Below are positions 46,301-57,913 of a stretch of 64,000 nt of DNA, piece by piece. The DNA lies in NCBI RefSeq assembly GCF_000224145.3, contig NC_020174.2, forward strand, positions 1,561,963 through 1,625,962. The letters run 5' to 3'. How positions within the stretch are numbered: the first letter of the stretch is position 1; each line of letters starts with the position of its first letter. The notes below the pieces were generated by a model. The model was not told the origin of the DNA and did not search any database. It saw only the letters and a list, made by a program, of their open reading frames with translations. The position numbers and the translations under genes are program-made. This stretch comes from Ciona intestinalis (Eukaryota > Chordata > Ascidiacea > Phlebobranchia > Cionidae).

Positions 46301-49300
46301 AACAAAATGGAAACTGGTGGTGAAAATGTAACTCGCGTTCAGAGCATTTCGGATGGAACTGCCATTATTCATTTTGCAAAATTTTCAGGTATGAAATATC
46401 ACAGAAATTTATGCAACATTGATATTTTATTGATCTGTTTCCTACTTTCAGTTGCTGAACGCGTTGTTCACTTTATCAAAGGCAAACAACCTCCATTATG
46501 CATTAATGGTACACCGATCACTGTCCGGTTATGCTACCATGAACTGAATGTCCCCATACCTGCTAAAGCAGAAGTTCCACAAGAGAGTAAGAGCATTGAT
46601 ATATAACAGGCATATTAAAACAATTTTTACCCAGTATAGAATTGTAACACACCTTAAATTGGATGCATAAATGTACATTTTATACTTTATATCTGCAGTA
46701 CAATAGGCCAGAATTGCCACCTCTTCAGAAGCCCATCATGACAAAATATGTATAGTGCTAATGCATTTTTCCTTTCCTCTAGGTCAGCCTGCTGCTCCTC
46801 AATTACACAACTACAGTTATCGCTTTAATGGACATCCAGATATCTTACATTTCATTGGTGGATCCGATGAAATAGATTTACTTAATCAGAAACTTGGACA
46901 TGCAGAGAATGTTGAGTTGAATTTGGAAGATGGAAGAATAGTAGCAACACCTAAACAAAACTTGGTTAGAACTAATCACACAAATATTTTAAATTTTTTC
47001 TCTATAAATACGAAGATATGAATTCTCATTGCCTATGTATGAGCTGAGGGTAGGGTAGGAAAAGCTAAAATAAAAGTTGGTGTACACCCGTGTTATATAC
47101 AACCTGGCTGGTCTACTATCCTAGTTGTTACTGTTATAAATTAATTACGTTATTAAGTAAAACCCTATATACCATTATAGGATATGAACCAAACCGATTT
47201 TGATGCAACATGTGAAGAGATTATTCAGGAATTTCTTAATTTGTTTAAGCACGAACAAACAGAAATTGATTCAACTAAACTGGAGTTTTTTAAATCTGTC
47301 ATGAATTGGGGAGATATTTCACTTCCTGGTGTGTTTAGATGGTATCTTGGCAACAAAGAAGCAGCAATTCATTTAAGGTGTTCTAACTGGTTAAATAGTA
47401 AAAATCATGTTTTATTTTATTGGATTAAATGGCATCATGGTGAAACTGTTGACCAAAAATACCAGGTTTGATGCTCAGTGCTGCCAATTGTAAACGAGTA
47501 TGTCCTTAAGCAACTGACTAATGAGTCTAAATTTTCACGCAGAAAAAACAAACACTTACAAAGTTACATAAATGGAAACTTGCATATGGGCACAAAGTGC
47601 ATATAAATGACACTTGAGTTATTACTTCTAAAAGTTTTACCTCCAACCAGATACAAATATTTATATTTTCGTTTGAAACATTTCTAAATCTTCGCTACTG
47701 TAATCGAAGAGACAAATAAAAGTTATTATTATTATTATTATTATTTATTCAAACATTGAATTGATTTCCAGGCACAGTTCAGCGGCTGTTGAGATTGTGT
47801 CTCGTTCAGATAATGTTGGGAAAATTATTGAAGTAATTAAGTCATTGAAGGGAAAACTAACTCAGGATACTATTGAGTTCAGTGTGAAAGATTGCAGGTG
47901 TGTAGTAATGTGGTATGTTGAAAAAACTTTAAAAAGCTTGTTTAAAAACAATGGTAAGGGCATCCCCAAAAATAAATACATGTATGTTGTCCTAAACTTT
48001 TATTCTATTTGGCAAATTTAAAAAAACATAATAAAACACATGGTGCTTTAATTCTTAAGTTTAATAAATAACATAATTAACAAAGTGTATGATAGATGAT
48101 GATGTCTTGTTTTACATCAGGGAGGTCAGATTTACTTTGTATGTAATAGATCGAATCTGTATCGTATTTTTGCATGCAAACAAATGGGAAAGTTGTGTTA
48201 TTTGTTTAAACAAATATCTGCTTTTTTGTAGGAAATTTAATGAATGTGGCTGTTACAACAAGATGTGTGAAAAGTACAGAGGGGTTCTAGCATTTGATTT
48301 TGATGAAAGAAAACTAACTTTAAAGGGAAATGAATCCACAGTTGTATCTGCAAAGGTTGATGTATCAACCATGATAAGGGTAATTAAATATTTTCAAACA
48401 ATCATAAAACAAAAGTATTTTAAAAATAAGAATCATAAAAAAGAAATATTTTAAAATTCTCACTTTAGGAATTGTTTATAATGATGTGTTTTTTTCATTT
48501 GTTGAAAAATTCAAATTTTATTTCTGATTTGGTATAATGAATGCTTCTTCTTCATGAATATATAAAAAAATTGTAAAACATAGACTTTATTATGTTTTAA
48601 TTTTTCGATTAAACGTAGGTACATACCAGATTATGCTGACTCAGCATATTTTTTTTTTTTAATATAAAAAAATGCGAAAAATTAACTAATAAGAAAAAAG
48701 TGCCGAGTCAGCATATTATGTAGCCATGTTCAATCAAAAATTAAAACATAATAAAGTCTATGTTTTACAATTTTTTTATATTGTTTTGAAGAAAAAGCAT
48801 CCATTATACCAAATCAGAAATAAAATTTGAATTTTCTTTAGTGTTTTAGCAACTAGAAACGATCAAAGTTGAGTGAAATTTTTTCTTATAGGAAATCCCA
48901 TGCATTGTGCAACGGCCAATTTTTTTTTACTCCAGCGGTCGAATTTGCGGTTTTCAAACTCATTTTTTTCAAAAGCTGTTTTGTATTTTAAAACTTTGAT
49001 GGTAGCTTTAGATCACATTTGAGCATATCTATCAATACACAAATTTTGATTTTTCGTTGGTATGCCCCTTTAAGTATAAAACTACTTGAACTGGAATTTA
49101 TTGAAATGTTTTTTATTTAAGGCAATTGTTAAACATGGTGTAAAGATCGGCAAGAATGAGACGCAATGTCTGAAAAATGCTCTGTGTAACGAGAAATCTG
49201 CTATTCGGGAAAAAATTCAAGAATGCTTCTGTAAAGCTAGGATTCTTGGTTCGTCTTTGTATAACATAAATTATATAGCATATACATCTGATTACGAGGT

Positions 49301-52300
49301 GAAACTGTTGTTTTGTCTTTATAGCATCACTGCAATTGGCAACAGTACCAATCTTGTATTGTTCCTCTGACTTCGATGTTGCAAATTATGAACTAGATCA
49401 ATTGATATCGAGTGATGTTATGGTGCTAGATACAACTTCAAGTGCTGAACTTCTTGGCACACCAGCATGGACTACTCTGATTGATTCAATGCAGAATGGT
49501 TTAGTTCAAGTGTGGATATCACCAGTGAGTAATACTTTTCCCTTTTAGTTTTGAGATCATTAAAGCTTTATAAAAACGGGTATGCTCTCTTTATTATATA
49601 ATCGCTCTAACTACTGTCAATGCGGTAAAACTCCATACTAATGTTATAAACATATATTCACATACAATTTTAGAGTGAAGGAAACAGTTTGGTGTTTTGT
49701 GGATTTAAAACTGAGTTGAACAAAGCAAAGGATTTAGTCACAAAATTTATCAATGAAAATGAAAAACTATCTCGAACAGTGCAGTGCTCCTACAGAGCTG
49801 CATCGTTTTTTAAAATGCTTGATCCTCAAAGCAAATCTGCGCTACCTTGGGTAAAATGGGAGCTTACTTTTAAAAATGGGGGTGGAATTGAAATCACTGG
49901 AACACGAAAAGAGCTAAATAAAGGTATTGAAATATTACTATATTTTTTCTTTTTAATTAGAGTAATGAAGATCAAAAAAATTCAAAATGAATAAAAGAGA
50001 AAAAAGGTTAAATCAGCAGTTGTTATAGCATGGTGAAGGTTAAAAAGTGTACAAAAAAATAAAAAAGGAATGTAACATCAAACAAAACAGATATTTAACA
50101 ATCAGTGTTTACAAACATTTATAAATAATCAAATACTTTCAGCTGCACATTGGATACAAAATCGCATTAAATCTTACAAAGTTCCGAAAGCTCATGATGT
50201 TTATGATGCTGGTTTTTCTGAATTCTTCAGATCAAGCAAGGGTGAAGCCTCAATAAAAGATATTGGGAAAAGGAACGAATGCCTTATTCTCTTGGATCAT
50301 GAACATTTTGGATATTACGACCCGAATGTACAGGTTGGCTTTGTTTTATTTTGAACCTTTATTCTTATATTTTATTTATATTATTTTATGTTAACAAGAA
50401 ATCATGGGCTAGTTTTAAATGAATATGAATGAATGAATGTAACTTACTTTATCCTCGCGTGGCCGGAAAACGACAGTCGTTATCACACGGGTTTAACACC
50501 TCGTGCCAGCTTACGAATTACCATGTATGTTACTTTGTGGGTAATTATTTTTTTTTAGATTTTTTCTTTTTTGTATTTCTGATAATTTAGACAACCCATT
50601 AGTAACCACTGGGTTGGAGCAATTGCCGTTAAGTGTCTTGCCCAAGGACACATACACCCACAATGGTAGCAGCGTCGAGGCCTTAGAACCCATTACCTCT
50701 GGGTTACAGGCACGCGCGCTAACCACTATACCACGGCGCCGGACATATGTACTAATTAAAGCAACGATTTTCCAGACTGTCAGTCCGATCAAGTCCGTTT
50801 CATTAAAAGATGGTAATACCACCATCAATGTGTACAAGAGCAACATGTCCATACATCGATGTGATGCTGTGGTGATTCCAATATCTCCTGGTATGGATTT
50901 ACCCCCTGATGGTGTTTCTAATGCAGTTGCTAAAAGGGGTAAGTCCTATTGTGATTTGGTTAAAATGGAACCATCTTTTAAAAATCCAATGTTAAAGACA
51001 ACACCAATAGTTCAAAATTTACTATTTTAGGTGGAGAAACCTTTGAGAAAGAATTGAATTTGAAAAAAGAGGAGTTGAATTCCAAAGTTGCTGTTGGACA
51101 AGTGGTGACAATTCCTACAAGCTCCCACTCTGTATTTAAACATTGTATTCTTGCTGCACTTCCAGCACGGTGGGTGGTTAACATATATAACTAGAGCAAA
51201 GGTTTTTATAAAGGGGGACTGAAGCCATTTTTTATAATTGATATGAATTTCTCTGGTTTGATTAAGCACAGTAAGAACTATCTGTACAACAAAATCAGTA
51301 AATCACTTTTAGTTTCTTTTTAAAACTATTAATTTGATTTTGGGTTTAGTTGGCATGATGAGCAGACACCTGGGAAACTGTTGGAATCTTGCATCAAAAA
51401 TGCTCTGGAAGCTGCAAACAAATACAAGGCCACTTCTGTTGCTTTCCCTGCATTGTGTTGTGGAAAATGTGGTGGAGATATTGACGAATGCGTTTCTATT
51501 CTAGTAAGAAGCTGCAAGGCTTTCTTTATGCAACACAAAACTTCAAGAGTCAACCAGGTACACTATTATAATCATCAACAATCTATTGCAATCTAAAAAT
51601 AACATTAAATTCCATTGTTGTATGTGTGTGTGTCTCTGGGTAAGACAATCATCAGCAATGTTAATTAAAATACTCGTGTTCTAGAGGGTGACATTACTTT
51701 GGTAAGTGGGTATTTGACTTAAGTCCATTTATTCATTCACAATAACTTTAGGTTGACTTGGTGGAATTATCAAATGAAAAGGTTCTAAAAGCATTTGAAG
51801 CTGAGTTATCAAAAGATGAAAAACCAACTATGAAAAAAGTACCAAAAGTGGATAAGTCGAATGCAAAAGCTAACAAACTTAAGATCAATCTTGTCATAGG
51901 AAGCATTACTAAACAACGTGTAAGTTACAATTGTTATCCAACAGCGAACTTCCAGTTTTATTGAATTTTCTTTTTTACCCTTAATGTACATTTCTGCTGC
52001 TATTTTGACACTTTCTAACTAAACTTAATCTTTGTACATAGGAATAGATCTGTAGACTACAAGTATCATAATAGTTATAATTTTTTATGTCTCACAGGCA
52101 GATGTGATGATAAACAGCACTGATCCTGGAAGTGTACATGAGGTTGGAAAATCAAGATTGGCTGCAGCCATTCGTGAAGATGCAGGAATTGGCCTTTTGG
52201 TAATAAAACTATTTTATCCATTTATGTTTAATTGGCCTCAACGATTATTTTTACAGAATGAGTGCAAAACACTGCCTCAAAATGAAAAGTTGTTGGGAAA

Positions 52301-55300
52301 TGTTTTGGTAACAAAAGGCCACAATCTTCACTGCCAACATGTATATCATGTTTTAATCAGCAAGTGGGATTTTAATGATGAAGCTGCCAGCACAGCTTTA
52401 ATAAAAAAAGTAGTCAGGAAAGCCTTACAGTTGGCCACACAGAACAACTGCACAAGTATTGCTCTTCCAGCTATAGGTTGTGGTGCATTTGGTTTTCCAG
52501 CAGAACAGGTGGCAAAGTATATGAAACAAGAATTTGATAATGTTCAGGGAAAAACTACTTTAAGAAGTATTTATATCAATCTCCATCCATCAGATGTTAA
52601 AATTATACAGGTTGATACTTTTGTTGTATGAAGGCTTATACTTTAATACTATTGCTGTTGATTTGTTTGCAGAAATTCAGAAATGTATTTGCAAATGACA
52701 TAAAAGTGGGCAATTCCAACTCTAGGAATTTGCAAATTGAGATAGTCAAGGGAAAAATTGAAAATCAAAAATGCGATGTTTTTGTAAACAGCGTTTCTGA
52801 CACTATGGATTTAAAAGGATCCGGTATAAAAAATAAACCTATTAACTTGTTGCTGTTAGAAATAAAACATGTGTTGTTTTAGGAGCCTTGTCAAATTCTA
52901 TACTAAACGGAGGTGGCGATGTGGTATTGCAGCAGTTTAATGACATGAAGCGAAAATATGCAAGCTCTACAATCAGAGTAACAGATGGTGGTAACCTTCC
53001 TTGTGATGTTGTTATCCATGGTGCAACCAGCAAACTTGGTATTCAACAATTCGTCACAGAATCTTTGCAAATAGCTGATGAATTGGGAAAATCAACAATA
53101 GCCTTGCCGGCCTTAGCCACTGGTAATGACTGTGACAGCAAGTTTATTAAAGAGTAAGCCACGATTTATTTTTTAAATTCAGGAAAGTTAGGAGGAAATC
53201 CAACTGCTTGTGCAATTAACATGAAAAAAGCGATCATTGCATTTCGACAATACAATCCACAGCATGTTAACTCTGTGAAAGTGGTTGTCTATGAGGGCCG
53301 TATGTTGCGAGAATTTAAACACGTATTTGTTGAAGATGGAAACAGCAGTGTAGGTACTTTAACTCTGGGTTCAGTATGCTTAGAGGTTTATGAAGGTGAT
53401 GTTACTAAAGAAACTGGAGATGTCTTGGTAAATAATGTAGCACAGAATCAACAACTTGAACAAGCAGGTTAGAAAGATTATAAAGTTGGTAACACCTAAA
53501 ATCTACCATCTGTTACTTTCTTCAGGTCCCTTATCTAAATCCATTGTCAACGCAGCTGGGTCAAGCATAGTGACTGAGTTTAACACGCAAGGTACTAAAA
53601 GTATGAAAGTGACATCTGGAGGAAATCTATCTTACGATATGATTGTTCATGTTGGCTGTGGACCCAACGCAACACAGGATGTCAATAACATAGTAATAGA
53701 AGCTTTGCAAAGAGCTGAAGCTATGAATAAATCAACAGTTGTGCTTCCCGCTATTGGAACAGGTAACTTGAAACATTTTTTTTCTACAGTAGCATTAGTG
53801 GTGTTATATTAGAAATGTGTGTGCTGGCCACTACACTTTTTTGTCAATCCACTTTATAAACTCAGTAGCAGATTGTACATGTTTAGAAGTTGAGGCTAAT
53901 GAATTGTTAGTGTAAATTGAAATTTTAGAAAAATGCATATATTTTTTATTAGGCAGTTTTACAGGAACAAGAGACAACGTGCCAAAGTGTGCAAAGAAAA
54001 TGAGGGACGGGATTGACTCATTTATTAAACAAAACCCAGTTTCTGTTAAATCTATAAAAGTTGTGGTGTTTGACAGTGGAATGCTACTACACTTTCAAAA
54101 GGCTTTGTTGGAAAAAAGACAAGGTCTCATGCGTTGGCTTTATAAAGCTGCAAAAGGAAAAGTCATGGGCGACAATAAGGAAAGCAGTGTTGACCCAGAG
54201 TTAACTGACCATGTAACTTTTTACTTCTGTGCTTTAGATGACTCGAAAATACATCAGGTTGGTCACAATTGTAACACTTCTGGATTGGATTTACCTTTTA
54301 CATACTTACAGACCAAAGCGGACTTGAGAACAATTATAAAAGAAGAATCTCGCTCCGAAACCATTCAAGATGAGATCATTGCGCAGTTGGATGAATGGTA
54401 TATTAAGAAAATTAAATCACAAGATGGAGTTAAGGTTAAAATTATTTCTCGGTAAGTGTGGTGGAGTCTGTCTGACATACTTTGTATCAATTAACTCCTC
54501 TTATCCATCTGCATTTTAGGTCCAGCGAGATTTCAATAGAAGGGCTTAACCTTAAAGTTGTAGAAGCTGTTGGGGAATGCAAACATTTACTCAGTGAGTT
54601 TAAGAGAGCCAAGAGCAATGCAGCTGAGGTTCAATGGTATTACAAAGAACAAGATGATGATGATGAAGTTAAACCCTTTTCTATGGCAATAAATCTTGAA
54701 ATTGATACACTCTTTAAAACGGTTGGTTCGGAAGAGCAATGTGAACAAATCAGTGTAGATGGTGTTGACATAGTTGTAAATTTTTCTTCTGAAACAGCAC
54801 TGCTTGATGGATTGTTAGTGGATATATACAGATGTGATAAAAGCAAAGGTAGAATTTGATTTAATTTGACGTTCTGTTAGCTTAATAGTTTCTCCCTGAA
54901 TTTTATCATTGAATATAGTATTTCAATCTTTTCTGGTATACCTATAATTCTGTATAAGCAAAATGGATGAATATATAATCATATCAGTGTGAACTGCTAG
55001 TTTATTTTACTGTCTTTATTTATGTTTCTAACTATACCAGTTTTTAAAATGTTTAATTGTTAATTAAAGGTTATCCTGATGTGTGGAAACCAATGAAACG
55101 AAATGAGAAATTATTGACTGTCGATGTTGATCCTTGGAGTGATGAATTTAAAAAAGTTTTAAAGGAGTTTAAGCAAAGTAGCTCTTTTATAAAATCAGTT
55201 GTGAAGGTAAATTTATTTAAGTTGTACATTCCAAGCAAGTTTACTAATATTTAATTTGGACACTGCAAGTCTGAACTTATTTATACAGCTACAGAGACTG

Positions 55301-55821
55301 CAACATCCATTCCAATATGACCAGTTTCATTCAAGAGAGAAGGATGTTGAAACAGAGTTGAAATCTCGTAATAAAACTCACCTGCCTGTAACAAGGCGCC
55401 TATTTCATGGAACAAGTCCTGAAAGTTGTGAAAAAATTTGCAAAGAAGGATTCAATCGTTCATATGCTGGGAAAAATGGTAACCTATTTCAACATGTATT
55501 TAACACCTCCAACAATTAGTATTGCATTTTCTTTCAGCTACCAAATACGGAAAAGGCATGTACTTCGCTGTTAACTCAAGTTACTGTCATGATAATGGCT
55601 TTGCACAGCAGGGTGCTGGCAATTGTCACATGTTTCTTGCTGACGTGGTGACTGGAGAATTCGGTCAGGGTTCTCCCAATAGTATTGTACCACCAAGTAC
55701 AAGCAGTGGCAATAAAGAATCCTGCCACAGTGCAGTTGATAATACAACAAACCCAAGCATGTTCATTGTGTTCAGAGATTATTGTGTTTACCCGCATTAC
55801 CTTTTATCTTACCAAAAATAA
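43390..55821 (+). CDS. PARP14-like mono-ADP-ribosyltransferase with four macrodomains
   Basis: 36 exons, all phases consistent (2046 aa): 43390-43540, 43858-43944, 44153-44234, 44425-44500, 44916-44994, 45051-45132, 45186-45334, 45502-45611, 45733-45877, 46090-46148, 46220-46388, 46452-46586, 46783-46964, 47181-47341, 47772-47897, 48232-48379, 49122-49248, 49325-49524, 49674-49923, 50143-50333, 50776-50938, 51031-51169, 51350-51557, 51752-51919, 52098-52199, 52257-52610, 52673-52823, 52883-53122, 53183-53467, 53526-53762, 53953-54257, 54312-54451, 54520-54848, 55070-55206, 55289-55478, 55538-55821. Order: RRM-like units and KH-like region (about 1-900), macrodomains near 904-1073, 1074-1281, 1282-1480 and 1480-1690, WWE near 1734-1843, PARP catalytic domain to the end. 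Catalytic marks: LFHGTS (His about 1929), YGKGMYFAV (Tyr about 1961), and PHYLLSY where vertebrate PARP14 has a non-Glu type end. Mono-ADP-ribosylation is the family role, often in stress or antiviral signalling. Macro 1 lacks the usual GGG loop. The inverted paralogue lies downstream. Confidence 0.9.
48507..48836. mobile_element. palindromic foldback element in PARP intron
   Basis: The left arm from tcaaattttatttctgattt and the right arm ending aaatcagaaataaaatttga are inverted copies over roughly 150 bp each, meeting at an AT-rich centre flanked by tgctgactcagcata and gccgagtcagcata. Non-coding; lies between exons 16 and 17 of the + strand PARP gene. Confidence 0.8.
50428..50742 (-). repeat. 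full-length tRNA-derived SINE
   Basis: Read on the minus strand, it begins ggcgccgtggtatagtggtt (A-box-like), continues to gggttctaaggcctcgac (B-box-like), then a body, and ends in an (attc)n tail. This is the best-preserved copy of the family in the window. It ends 33 bp before the splice acceptor of PARP exon 21. Confidence 0.85.
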
Positions 55822-56399
55822 TAGTTACTATAACACCTATTCACATTTATACTTCATAACATATTTTTATCAATTGAGCATAGCTTGCTTTATAATATTA
55901 ATTTTTTCAAACATAACAGCAGCTTATGTATAGCATGATCTTAATGTTTTATTATTTTTGTACTTTTTTTTGTGATTTTACACTGAACTCATTAAATATT
56001 TCAAACTGTAAGGTTTTTCTTTTATATAATTATGCATATACTTGATAAAATACAGTACTGTACATACTACCGTTACAATTGTAATATTGTTAGAGGGAAA
56101 TAGAAAAGCATATTTTAAGTTAATCGGTTGAAACAAAGGTTATTGAAACAGTTTGAACTCTTTCACACTAAATTAAAAGAATCTGGTAGAAAAATGTGGG
56201 TCAGACTAGTTGGTCAATGAGAAGTAAAGTTTTTTAAACAAACAATATTATATTTATCAGTTCATGTGCTCTTGCATTGTTACAAATTTAAATAGATGTT
56301 AGCGGTCTGGGTCTAAAACAGCATAAATATCCGTTGTATATATATTTACTTAGGTCCGTATAAATGCTCAGGTCCGATTGTGCGAGTTACTGCTAATTT

Positions 56400-57816
56400 A
56401 ATATCTCTCACGAGTATATATTTAAGTACCTGTAATTCAAAAATCCCCTGAAGACTATTTGCTGCTTGAACTGCTTTTTAAACCACACTAAAAGGGAGAG
56501 CGTATCCACACATAACAAACAAAAAAATCTACATATCTAGAAATGTATTTCCGTGACAGCCACAAATTCAAGCGACCGAAGTAACGCCTGGCAATTCATT
56601 AGCACTAGTGTTACGAATCCATTACTTTTGTTGCATGTTACCGTGCAATGTTACGTTATGGAAATTTAAAGAAAATGCTCCGTACTAAACTACGAAATGC
56701 CATCTTCTCTGTAATGTTCCAAATCTAGAATGTGTAGCTCATTGAAGAAGAGATTTCAATTCGTTCCTTGCCTGTTCAGTTTTCCCTGACTGCCGTCTGT
56801 TTTTGCTTCAAATCGAACCTAGCGAAGTTGATTAATGTACATAAAAGCGTTTATTGGCGAAGCTGATTACAGTACATAAAAGCTCTTAACTACTAAAGGA
56901 GAACATATAAAATTGGATCACATTTTAAAATAACAATCATTCCTTGTATATACAACAATTTTTTGTGAAAGTGTTATTCAACTAGCTTACTTACCAACGC
57001 CCCATTACCTTTAGTTTCATTTTACAGTACAATATGTGGATGCATTTTTTCACAGAATAATTAACATTTTATAACTAGCGTNNNNNNNNNNNNNNNNNNN
57101 NNNNNNNNNNNNNNNNNNNNNNNNNNNNNNNAATATCTCTCACGAGTATATATTTAAGTACCTGTAATTCAAAAATCCCCTGAAGACTATTTGCTGCTTG
57201 AACTGCTTTTTAAACCACACTAAAAGGGAGAGCGTATCCACACATAACAAACAAAAAAATCTACATATCTAGAAATGTATTTCCGTGACAGCCACAAATT
57301 CAAGCGACCGAAGTAACGCCTGGCAATTCATTAGCACTAGTGTTACGAATCCATTACTTTTGTTGCATGTTACCGTGCATTGTTACGTTATGGAAATTTA
57401 AAGAAAATGCTCCGTACTAAACTACGAAATGCCATCTTCTCTGTAATGTTCCAAATCTAGAATGTGTAGCTCATTGAAGAAGAGATTTCAATTCGTTCCT
57501 TGCCTGTTCAGTTTTCCCTGACTGCCGTCTGTTTTTGCTTCAAATCGAACCTAGCGAAGTTGATTAATGTACATAAAAGCGTTTATTGGCGAAGCTGATT
57601 ACAGTACATAAAAGCTCTTAACTACTAAAGGAGAACATATAAAATTGGATCACATTTTAAAATAACAATCATTCCTTGTATATACAACAATTTTTTGTGA
57701 AAGTGTTATTCAACTAGCTTACTTACCAACGCCCCATTACCTTTAGTTTCATTTTACAGTACAATATGTGGATGCATTTTTTCACAGAATAATTTAACAT
57801 TTTATTAACTAGGCTT
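56400..57816. repeat. near-identical 680-bp direct repeat around a gap (likely assembly artefact)
   Basis: 56400-57081 and 57132-57816 are the same sequence with one internal substitution, plus small indels only where the first copy meets the gap, a pattern of low-quality contig-end sequence. Unlike the LTR case, no target duplication is seen. Two overlapping contig ends were probably not merged. Confidence 0.85.
57082..57131. other. assembly gap (50 N)
   Basis: 50 N placed exactly between the two copies of the duplicated block. Confidence 0.95.
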
Positions 57817-57913
57817 GCATGTTTTCTTAAAAGGTATTCCAGTAAGAAAGATTTAGCATATTTCAATGTAACATTAGTGCTCTATTATAGTTACAGATGT
57901 AGGTGTTATTAGT

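Larger units (their letters stand above)
55822..57913. other. convergent intergenic region with duplicated block
   Basis: No gene. It holds the 3' flanks of the two convergent PARP genes and a 680-bp block present twice around an N gap. Confidence 0.6.

Noticed and set aside
47342-47471. Coding continuation of PARP exon 14 past 47341
   Set aside because: The frame stays open for about 40 codons, but ending the exon at the gtatct donor at 47342 restores phase with the next two exons; the longer version does not.
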